Origin: an uncultured Pseudoflavonifractor sp.
GTDB taxonomy: Bacteria; Bacillota_A; Clostridia; Oscillospirales; Oscillospiraceae
Length of the DNA stretch: 11,432 nucleotides
Reading direction: 5' to 3'
Assembly (NCBI GenBank): GCA_947575475.1
Contig: CANPNN010000030.1
Location: forward strand, 1 to 11,432
The position numbers were made by a program, and so were the translations under genes. The first letter of the stretch is position 1. The number at the start of each line of letters is the position of its first letter. Positions 1 to 7,383 of this stretch are shown here, piece by piece. The notes beneath the pieces were generated by a model. It worked only from the letters and a program-made list of their open reading frames with translations, made no database searches and was not told where the DNA came from.

Positions 1-1486
<1,486 letters not shown>

Positions 1487-1539
1487 TTATATTTCGCGAG
1501 ATTTTGACCGCGAGAGAAAGGACTATATATAGCGTTCTC

Positions 1540-1568
1540 ATTTTAACACTTGCGTAGTAGTTTGTAAA
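1540..1568 (-). promoter_or_regulatory. Sigma-A-type promoter of the PFOR gene
   Basis: On the minus strand, TTTACA (1563-1568) and TAAAAT (1540-1545) are separated by exactly 17 bp. The predicted transcription start is near 1533, giving a leader of about 65 nt. That leader begins with the palindrome CTATATATAG (1523-1532) and holds two CGCGAG copies as read on the plus strand (1495-1500, 1509-1514). Called from sequence match only. Confidence 0.7.
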
Positions 1569-1665
1569 CCGTTTGGGAAAAGTTTTGGGCCTGCATTTCA
1601 TGTAAAGTGCGACCATTTTTCCGCAGAAGAGGGAGGAAATCAATTTCATGGGGGAAATGGATATT

Positions 1666-2523
1666 TTAGGTCTCGGCGGGGGACTCCGTTACGGGCAGAT
1701 AGATGTCTCCGATCTTGTTGGAGACCCCATCCTGGTCTAAAAACGTAAACAGCCCGTTGCAGTAAAAGGTATCCACAGGGACCAGCCCCTCCTCCCGGCA
1801 CCGGTGCAGCAAGGCTCTGCACTGCTCCAGATAGTGGAAGGTGAGAACATCGTCCTGGCGGGAGCCGGCAAAGCAGTTGCATACGTGCAGACAGTCCGCC
1901 GCAGGGTGAAACGATACAAAGGGGTTGGTGATGTCCAGCTCCAGAAGCTGTGCCCCGACAGAATCCACGGACAGGGAGTAGGCGGGGTCATAGACGCCCG
2001 CCTCCACGTCCTCCGCCGTCAGCCGGTGAACGTTGACCACGGGGAAAATGTGGTCCAGCCACTGGTGCGCATAGGGGTGAAGCTCCCGGTCATCCACCAG
2101 GTTGCGGGGACCGCCCATCCGCATCTCATAGTGCGCTGGCATCTCCCGCCTGGTGATCCGGCCGAAGGCTGCCGTATCCTGGATCCGGGATAAAAGCTTC
2201 TGCAATTTCCCCTCCAGATAGCTGTGCAGCCGGGCCTGCTGTCTTTCCCGGTCCAAGCAGCCGGTCACCAACTCCTCCACACCCTTCAGGGAGGTGCCGG
2301 AGAAAACCACCTTGCTCTCGTCCACGGAAAGGCCCATATTCTGCAGTTTTTTTAAAGAGCCCAGCATGTGGATCTGCTCGTCATCGTAGTAGCGGTAGCC
2401 GCTGCTGTACTCATAGGTGGGGGACAGAATGCCGCGGCTTTCGTAGTAGCGCAGGGTATTTTTGCTCAGGGAGAAGGCTTTGGACAGATCTCCGATCTTA
2501 TAATTCTTCTGCTTCTGTGCCAT
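1666..2523 (-). CDS. MerR-family transcriptional regulator with large C-terminal sensor-like domain
   Basis: 285 residues. An N-terminal MerR winged helix-turn-helix spans about 8-78 (YKIGDLSKAFSLSKNTLRYYE, then GYRYYDDEQI). A charged helix at about 83-115 (EELVTGCLDRERQQARLH) is the usual dimerising coiled coil. A domain of about 165 residues follows, probably ligand-binding and reminiscent in size of the GyrI-like effector domains of BmrR-type regulators; I do not recognise its ligand. It is Cys-rich (Cys211, 215, 217, 235, 242, 255). I chose the ATG at 2521-2523 over an in-frame GTG at 2530-2532 because the GGGGGTG that could serve as ribosome binding site lies 7 nt before the ATG but runs into the GTG. 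It is divergent from the secreted flavoprotein gene, and a MerR-type operator-promoter sits between them, so it very probably activates that gene and may repress itself. Local control of PFOR is possible but unsupported. Confidence 0.9.
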   Translation of the reverse strand: MAQKQKNYKIGDLSKAFSLSKNTLRYYESRGILSPTYEYSSGYRYYDDEQIHMLGSLKKLQNMGLSVDESKVVFSGTSLKGVEELVTGCLDRERQQARLHSYLEGKLQKLLSRIQDTAAFGRITRREMPAHYEMRMGGPRNLVDDRELHPYAHQWLDHIFPVVNVHRLTAEDVEAGVYDPAYSLSVDSVGAQLLELDITNPFVSFHPAADCLHVCNCFAGSRQDDVLTFHYLEQCRALLHRCREEGLVPVDTFYCNGLFTFLDQDGVSNKIGDIYLPVTESPAET

Positions 2524-2568
2524 GAGACACACCCCCGAATTTTTTTCTTGTAAAAAGGAGGAAAAACC

Positions 2569-2599
2569 TTGACTCTACCATCATGGTATCCTTTACATT
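2569..2599 (+). promoter_or_regulatory. MerR-type promoter (19-bp spacer) driving the secreted flavoprotein gene
   Basis: TTGACT (2569-2574) and TACATT (2594-2599) are separated by 19 bp rather than the usual 17. This over-long spacer is the hallmark of promoters that MerR-family proteins activate by untwisting DNA. The spacer contains the perfect dyad at 2576-2588. The predicted start is near 2606, giving a leader of about 195 nt before the ATG at 2802. Confidence 0.75.
2576..2588. promoter_or_regulatory. Probable MerR operator (13-bp perfect dyad)
   Basis: TACCAT-C-ATGGTA is a perfect inverted repeat of 6-bp arms around one central base, lying inside the spacer of the 2569-2599 promoter. 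It lies 52 bp upstream of the merR start codon (2523). The placement matches how MerR regulators bind their target promoters. The regulator assignment is inferred from adjacency. Confidence 0.72.
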
Positions 2600-2650
2600 T
2601 AAATTAAGGCATAGCCCCGGCCGGCAAATCCGGTTTTGGCCACTGCCTCC

Positions 2651-2689
2651 ATATCTATGATCCCCGCCCAAAGCGGAGATTGTAGATAT
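2651..2689 (+). other. Long hairpin in the 5' leader of the flavoprotein mRNA
   Basis: ATATCTA (2651-2657) pairs with TAGATAT (2683-2689). Inside it, 2658-2667 pairs with 2673-2682 through two G-U pairs, A-T, T-A and C-G, one C-A mismatch and CCGC/GCGG, closing on the 5-base loop CCAAA. About 16 pairs with one mismatch. No T-tract follows, so it is not a plain terminator. It could be a regulatory or stabilising leader element, or an operator on DNA. Confidence 0.5.
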
Positions 2690-2801
2690 TATAACAGGCG
2701 AGGGAAAGCCTTGTCAAACCTACATCCTCCGCGAGGCCGCGGGGCCCTTGGAGAGGGGCTTAAAAAACTACTACACGAATAGGAGAAGGAGAGAAAACCG
2801 C

Positions 2802-4976
2802 ATGAAAAAACGCCTCATCGCCCTGACCCTGGCCTTTGCCACAGTCATGGGCACAGTGGCCCTGGCTGCCGGGGCAGAGAGAACCATCTCCGTCAGCTCC
2901 ATGAATCTGACCCTTAACGGTCAGGCGCTGACCCCCACCAAGTCTGACGGCACCGCCGCCGAGGCCTTCGCCTACGACGGCGCCACCTATGCCCCCCTCC
3001 GTTACATCGCAGAGCTTCTGGGGATGAAGGTGGAGTGGGACAAGGATCAGCCCGACACCGCCAAGCTGGTGGGGACCCCTGGCGCCACCGGTGCGGACAA
3101 GTACACCTGGGATGAGGAGGTGGACGTGGTCGTGGTGGGCTTCGGCCTTGCCGGCGCCGCCACCTGCGTGGAAATTGCCGACATCGCTCCCGACTCCAGC
3201 GTGCTTCTGCTGGAGAAGATGGAGGAGGCTCAGTCCGGCGGCAACTCCATCGCCTCCGGCCAGACCATCCTCAATGTGTGGCCCGACGACCTGGAGCTGT
3301 TTCGGGACTATCTCTGGGAGATGGGCAAACCCAACAATATCCGCCGCGACTGGTTTGACTGGTGGACCGCCGAGATGGTCAACCAGAGCGACTGGGTGGA
3401 GTCCGTAGCCAAGAGCGTTGGTTACTGGTACCGTCCCAACACTTACGGCTCCGTGACCATGGAGTTCCCCGAGTTCCCCGGCGCCAGCTACCGTGCCCGG
3501 GGCGACTGTCTTGTGACCTATCCCAACACGGTCAGCCAACCTGGCGGCACCTACAAGGCCTTCCGGGACGTAGTCAAGCAGCTGAAGAATACCGAGATCC
3601 GCTACGAGACCCCTGCCACCGCCCTCCTCCAGGACCCCGACACCAAGGAGGTCTACGGCGTGACTGCCACCGACAAGGACGGCAACAGCTTCAACGTCCG
3701 TGCCCGCAAGGGCGTGGTGTTGGCTTGCGGCGGTTACGAAAACAACCTGGAGATGCAGCGTGACTTCCACGGCATGGACCTGGTCTACACAGCCGGTACC
3801 CCCGGTAACACCGGTGACGGCATCAAGATGCTCATGGAGGCTGGCGCTAAGATCTGGCACATGAAGAACTTCACCCAGTCCGGCGGCATCTGGATGGGCG
3901 TGAAGGTCCCCGAGTGGGATGATGTGGTCTTCGAGCGTAACTTCTTCTATAAGAACGGCGGCTGGCTGGAGATCGACGCCACCGGCAACCGCTACTACAA
4001 CGAGAGCAAGAAGTGGCACAAGCAGCATATGAAGGTCAACGAGAACGGTCACTGGGTGGAGATGGACACCTACCGCGCCCTGCCCATCCACTGGATCGCC
4101 GACCAGAAGACCTTTGAGGCGGACACCGTGGTCACCACCTGGATGGCCTGGCCCATCTCCGCCCATAACTACGAATGGTCCGCCGACAACTCCGTGGAGC
4201 TGGAGAAGGGCTGGATCGTCAAGGCCGACACCATCGCCGAGCTTGCCGAGAAGATCGGCCGTGACCCTGTGACGCTCCAGGCCACCATCGACCGCTATAA
4301 TGAGATGTGCGAAAAGGGTGTGGACGAGGACTTTGGCCGCGAGATCGAGACCATGGCTCCCATCAAGGAAGGCCCCTTCTATGCCGTGGAGATCGTCCCC
4401 GCCATCGTGGCCACCACCGGCGGCGCCGTGCGCAACACCAAGTCTCAGGTCCTCGACTGGGACGAGAACGTGATCCCCCACCTCTATACCGCGGGCGAGC
4501 TGGGCAGCTACGTGAGCAATCTCTATCAAAACGGAACCTTCCTTAACGAGTGCATCTCCTCCGGCCGCGCCGCCGCTCAGGATATGTTCGGCGTGGAGCC
4601 CCACTATGATTACAAGGGCAACGATTACGTGGTGCCTTTGGAGGACGATACCGTCCGCGACATGGTCTACTCCACCGACTCCAAGGGCCCCATCCTGGAC
4701 GCCTCCAAGGCCAAGGACGGCGAGTACTTCCGTTCCGCCGAGAGCACCCACGGGCCCTGGACCATGACCTTCTCCGTCAAAGACGGAAAATTCCAGTCCT
4801 TCAAGGTCACCGATGGCGGGGAAAACATGATGCTCTCCACCGATCAGTTCAAGGAGTTTACCGACCGGATCCTAAAAGAGCAGACGTTGACAGTGGACGT
4901 GGTCTCCGGCTGCACCCAGGACTGTGAGGCGGTGGTTGCCGCCATCCAGAAGGCCCTGGATGCGTCGACCAAATAA
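2802..4976 (+). CDS. Secreted FAD flavoprotein reductase (fumarate reductase/FAD_binding_2 superfamily) with stalk domain and degenerate C-terminal FMN_bind domain
   Basis: 724 residues. Sec signal peptide 1 to about 23 (MKKRLIALTLAF...ALAAGAE; no lipobox Cys). A copper-amine-oxidase-N-like 'stalk' domain spans about 26-90 (APLRYIAELLGMKVEW). The FAD_binding_2 reductase core runs about 107-610, with dinucleotide loop VVGFGLAG at 111-118 and LYTAGELGSYVSN near its end. A C-terminal FMN_bind-like segment (639-720) contains D699-VV-S702-G-C-T705, close to the D-x-x-[ST]-G-A-[ST] flavinylation motif but with Cys for Ala. Probably reduces an organic acceptor outside the membrane; fumarate is unlikely because Trp405 and Ala537 appear to stand where the catalytic Arg and His belong. 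There is no CxxCH haem motif, so electrons must come from a separate donor, not encoded here. The ATG at 2802 has AAGGAGAG at 2786-2793 (8-nt spacing) and begins the signal peptide; an in-frame TTG at 2748 was rejected. The acceptor is unknown. Confidence 0.9.
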   Translation: MKKRLIALTLAFATVMGTVALAAGAERTISVSSMNLTLNGQALTPTKSDGTAAEAFAYDGATYAPLRYIAELLGMKVEWDKDQPDTAKLVGTPGATGADKYTWDEEVDVVVVGFGLAGAATCVEIADIAPDSSVLLLEKMEEAQSGGNSIASGQTILNVWPDDLELFRDYLWEMGKPNNIRRDWFDWWTAEMVNQSDWVESVAKSVGYWYRPNTYGSVTMEFPEFPGASYRARGDCLVTYPNTVSQPGGTYKAFRDVVKQLKNTEIRYETPATALLQDPDTKEVYGVTATDKDGNSFNVRARKGVVLACGGYENNLEMQRDFHGMDLVYTAGTPGNTGDGIKMLMEAGAKIWHMKNFTQSGGIWMGVKVPEWDDVVFERNFFYKNGGWLEIDATGNRYYNESKKWHKQHMKVNENGHWVEMDTYRALPIHWIADQKTFEADTVVTTWMAWPISAHNYEWSADNSVELEKGWIVKADTIAELAEKIGRDPVTLQATIDRYNEMCEKGVDEDFGREIETMAPIKEGPFYAVEIVPAIVATTGGAVRNTKSQVLDWDENVIPHLYTAGELGSYVSNLYQNGTFLNECISSGRAAAQDMFGVEPHYDYKGNDYVVPLEDDTVRDMVYSTDSKGPILDASKAKDGEYFRSAESTHGPWTMTFSVKDGKFQSFKVTDGGENMMLSTDQFKEFTDRILKEQTLTVDVVSGCTQDCEAVVAAIQKALDASTK

Positions 4977-5017
4977 GTAAGAGCGTACTCTAACTCTCCG
5001 GAGTGCGTCAGACGGTA

Positions 5018-5053
5018 AAAGGGCTGTTCCCCCATCTGGGGGAACAGCCCTTT
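5018..5053. terminator. Bidirectional intrinsic terminator between convergent flavoprotein genes
   Basis: GGGCTGTTCCCCC (5021-5033) and GGGGGAACAGCCC (5038-5050) form a perfect 13-bp stem with an ATCT loop. Flanking AAA (5018-5020) and TTT (5051-5053) extend it to 16 bp, and a run of A on one side with T on the other lets it work in both directions. It lies 41 bp after the plus-strand stop and 23 bp after the minus-strand stop. Confidence 0.85.
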
Positions 5054-5076
5054 CGCTGCTCTGCAGAAAAGACGGT

Positions 5077-6897
5077 TTATTTGCCGATATAGTCCAGCAT
5101 GTTCTCCGCAGCCCAGATACCGCTGCCCACGGCGATGGCCACGCAGGAGCCGGGGCCGTCATAGTAGGGTACGGCGTAGTAGCTGCCCACCTCGCAGCCG
5201 CCGCAGTAGAGGCCGGGGATATAGTCGCCGTTGGCGTCCACAGCCCGGAGGTAGCTGTCGGTCTTCACGCCGCCGAAGGTGGACCAGGCGGAGGGCTCGT
5301 ACTCAAAGACGTAGTAGGGGCCCTTGCCAATGGACTTCATGAAGTTGGGGCTCTTGCCGAATAGGGTGTCCTCCCCCTTGGCACACATCTTGTTGTACTC
5401 GGCCACAGTGGCCTCCAGGTTCTTCAGACCGAAGTGCTCGGCGGCCTCAGCCAGAGTGTCCACCTTGATGGCCCAGCCCTGGTCCACGGCAGTCTGGAAC
5501 TCATCCTTGGCCTTGGGCAGGACGTTGAAGACAAGGGCGGCCTTGGAGGCCCAGTCCTTGGGGGCACCTAGGTAGTTGATGATGCCCTGGTCGCAGCAGG
5601 CGTTATAGTAGGTCTCGTCCATCACGGTGTAGACCTTGCCCTGACGGAGAATGGCCTCGCCGCCCAGGGCCAGGGGGAAGTCGGCCACCAGCTTCTCATT
5701 GATGAAGCGGTCGCCGTCCCGGTCCACGTTCAGACCGCCATAGATCCAGAAGGCCAGGTTCTGGTTGGCCAGATTGAAGCCGGTGGAGAAATCGAAGGTG
5801 GCGCCGGGGAGCTTGGAGGTGGCGCCGGCAAACTCGTTACCCAGCACGCCGAAGTTCCGGTCCAGGGCGCCGCCGGCCTCCAGCACCATGTTGATGCCGT
5901 CGCCGGTGGGGGTGTTGCTGCCTAGGGAGACGATGTCGGCGTTGCCCAGGTACTTCTGGAGCATCTCAGGGCTGCCCTGGAAACCGCCGGTGCAGGTCAT
6001 GACGGCCTTGGCTTTCACGATGACAGTGTCCCCGTCGGCGTTGACGCCCTGGACGCCCACGGCCTTGCCGTTGTCCATGATAATGCTCTTGCCAGGGGTC
6101 TCATAGAGGAACTTGCCGCCTTTGGCCTCGATCCTGCTGGTGATGGGGCCGATCCGGTCGTTGCCGCCGGCGCTGAACTGATGGCGGGACCGGAAGCCTA
6201 CACCGTAGACGTCCTCGTTCAGGGAGAAGGGGATGCCAAGGTCCACCATCTTGTCGATGGCCACGCCGGCGCGGCTCCAGGCCTCCCACAGTAGCTTGGC
6301 GTCCACAGTGGTGTTGGAGAAGTCGTAGAGGTGGTCATAGATCTCTTTGTTGGTGACGGTGACTCCGGCCTCCTTGGCTACGGTGGTCTCGGCGCCGGCG
6401 GGGCCGCCGCACTGGGCAAAGTTGGAGGCCAGGGCGTTGGCGGCCTTCTCCATCACGATGACCTTGGCACCCGCCTCGCTGGCAGTGAGGGCGGCCATCA
6501 GACCGGCGGCGCCGGCGCCCACGATGACGATGTCGGCCTCATACTCCACGGTCTTGCCGCTGACGGTCTCCTGCTTCTTTCCGAAGGCGGCGGGGTCTCC
6601 ACCGGCCTGCTGGATGCAGGACTTGACGGCGGTGAGGATAGCGTCGCCGGTCATGGTAGCGCCGGCCACGGCGTTGACCTCCACGGTCTGGCCGGCCACG
6701 ACGGCGGCGGGGATGCGCTCAATGGCGGGATCGCTGATGCCGGGGGTCTCGCTGTGGCTGAGCACCTTGACGGCGGAGATAGCGCCGTTGGCAACGGTGA
6801 CCTCCACCGTTACATCGCCGTTTTTACCGGTGCCCACGCCGGTGTAGGAGCCGTCCTTCAGGCTGGCGGAGGCGGCGGGGGGGACGAAGCCCGGCAC
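5077..6897 (-). CDS. Downstream ORF of the interrupted flavoprotein: FMN_bind + FAD_binding_2, no signal peptide
   Basis: Open frame downstream of the TGA, up to 606 residues from the first in-frame GTG (6895-6897). It begins at FMN_bind (DGSYTGVGTGKNGDVTVEV...NAVAGATMTG) and holds the complete reductase core. If translated alone it would stay in the cytoplasm, where extracellular electron donors could not reach it. The GTG has no convincing ribosome binding site (only a weak GAAG) and lies in the loop of a possible hairpin (6884-6912), so independent initiation looks poor. In the core, the positions that are catalytic Arg and His in fumarate reductase appear to be Ala496 and Ser630 (numbering of the read-through 697-residue protein), so fumarate is an unlikely substrate. 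Confidence 0.6.
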   Translation of the reverse strand: MPGFVPPAASASLKDGSYTGVGTGKNGDVTVEVTVANGAISAVKVLSHSETPGISDPAIERIPAAVVAGQTVEVNAVAGATMTGDAILTAVKSCIQQAGGDPAAFGKKQETVSGKTVEYEADIVIVGAGAAGLMAALTASEAGAKVIVMEKAANALASNFAQCGGPAGAETTVAKEAGVTVTNKEIYDHLYDFSNTTVDAKLLWEAWSRAGVAIDKMVDLGIPFSLNEDVYGVGFRSRHQFSAGGNDRIGPITSRIEAKGGKFLYETPGKSIIMDNGKAVGVQGVNADGDTVIVKAKAVMTCTGGFQGSPEMLQKYLGNADIVSLGSNTPTGDGINMVLEAGGALDRNFGVLGNEFAGATSKLPGATFDFSTGFNLANQNLAFWIYGGLNVDRDGDRFINEKLVADFPLALGGEAILRQGKVYTVMDETYYNACCDQGIINYLGAPKDWASKAALVFNVLPKAKDEFQTAVDQGWAIKVDTLAEAAEHFGLKNLEATVAEYNKMCAKGEDTLFGKSPNFMKSIGKGPYYVFEYEPSAWSTFGGVKTDSYLRAVDANGDYIPGLYCGGCEVGSYYAVPYYDGPGSCVAIAVGSGIWAAENMLDYIGK

Positions 6898-6933
6898 GTT
6901 GGCCAGCTTCGCGGTGTTGGGGGCGGTTTTGTC

Positions 6934-7170
6934 TCACTCCACATCGATGCCCAACAGCTCGGCGATGTAACGGATGGGAGCGTAAGTGGCGCCGTCATAG
7001 GCAAACACTTCGGCGGCCTCCCCGTTGGACTTGGTGGGGGTGACGGCGTAGCCGTTGACATTCAGATCCATGGGGGTGACAGTGATGCTCTTCTCTGTCC
7101 CGGCTGCCAGAGCAACCGTGCCCATGACCATGACAACGGCCAGCGCGAGGGCGGTGATCCTTTTCTTCAT
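6934..7170 (-). CDS. N-terminal fragment: signal peptide plus truncated stalk domain (78 aa)
   Basis: This is what would be made if the TGA at 6934-6936 terminates: MKKRITALALAVVMVMGTVA and onward, ending GIDVE. It has a good ribosome binding site and a hydrophobic Sec signal, and it stops inside the copper-amine-oxidase-N-like domain, about a dozen residues short of the paralogue's domain end. It probably has no independent function. It is the 5' piece of the interrupted gene at 5077-7170. Confidence 0.6.
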   Translation of the reverse strand: MKKRITALALAVVMVMGTVALAAGTEKSITVTPMDLNVNGYAVTPTKSNGEAAEVFAYDGATYAPIRYIAELLGIDVE

Positions 7171-7199
7171 GTGCAGTCTCTCCTTTGCGTTTGTTATAT

Positions 7200-7216
7200 T
7201 CAGGCTTCCGGCCTGA
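7200..7216. repeat. Small inverted repeat in the leader of the interrupted flavoprotein gene
   Basis: TCAGGC-TTCCG-GCCTGA: 6-bp perfect arms with a 5-base loop, about 10-27 nt downstream of the predicted minus-strand start and upstream of the ribosome binding site. It may be an operator or a small mRNA hairpin; its short length also allows chance. Confidence 0.35.
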
Positions 7217-7233
7217 TAAAGATGAGCAAGAGC

Positions 7234-7262
7234 ATTATATTTGCTTTGTATAGAAATGTAAA
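7234..7262 (-). promoter_or_regulatory. Sigma-A-type promoter of the interrupted flavoprotein gene
   Basis: On the minus strand, TTTACA (7257-7262), a 17-bp spacer and a consensus TATAAT (7234-7239). The predicted start is near 7227, a leader of about 57 nt. Unlike the paralogue's promoter it has normal spacing and no MerR dyad, so the two flavoproteins appear to be controlled differently. Confidence 0.75.
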
Positions 7263-7339
7263 TTGTTTTTTTGGGAAGAATTTATATCCTTTCCGGCCAT
7301 TTAAAAAATTTTTCGCCCATAGCATTTCTTGGAAATATA

Positions 7340-7348
7340 TGCTATACT
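7340..7348 (+). promoter_or_regulatory. Extended -10 promoter element of the comM gene
   Basis: TGC-TATACT (TGn at 7340-7342, -10 at 7343-7348) sits in an AT-rich stretch 36 bp before the ATG. No good -35 box is seen 16-18 bp upstream, which fits extended -10 promoters. The start would be near 7355, giving a short leader. Confidence 0.45.
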
Positions 7349-7383
7349 GATTTTGATTTGGAAAGAGAGGGGGGGAAACCGCC

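Larger units (their letters stand above)
5077..7170 (-). pseudogene. Secreted FMN_bind + FAD_binding_2 flavoprotein interrupted by in-frame TGA at codon 79
   Basis: Read through the TGA, this is a 697-residue paralogue of the 2802-4976 product. Order: Sec signal peptide (1 to about 23), stalk domain (about 26-90), FMN_bind (about 106-185, with N166-AVAGAT172, Thr172 being the likely flavin acceptor), FAD loop VGAGAAGL (217-224) and the reductase core to 697 (tail YYDGPGSCVAIAVGSG). The two N-termini are near-identical in layout (AYDGATYAP[LI]RYIAELLG). The paralogue reads VEWDK where this gene reads VE-stop-DK, so a single G-to-A change (TGG to TGA; base 6934) explains the break, and the frame is otherwise open on both sides. 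AAAGGAGAG (7178-7186) precedes the ATG at 7168-7170, and the promoter is at 7234-7262. The unbroken remainder suggests a recent mutation or a base-call error rather than long decay. Confidence 0.75.

Noticed and set aside
2748..2801. In-frame TTG start for the first flavoprotein, adding 18 residues
   Set aside because: It would put a charged, non-signal segment before a perfect signal peptide. The ATG at 2802 has a good ribosome binding site 8 nt upstream.
2606..2801. FMN riboswitch upstream of a flavin-dependent enzyme
   Set aside because: The conserved RFN-element core sequences are not present, and the gene uses flavins rather than making or importing them.
2760..4751. 663-codon minus-strand open frame opposite the first flavoprotein
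   Set aside because: It is the antisense shadow of a GC-biased real gene; composition is H/G/V/L-rich with no recognisable domain.
6934..6936. TGA read as selenocysteine or as tryptophan by a variant code
   Set aside because: The paralogue has Trp, not Cys, in a non-catalytic stalk domain, and the downstream hairpin is not clearly SECIS-like. The AEC gene ends in TGA and the other genes use TGG for Trp, so the standard bacterial code applies.
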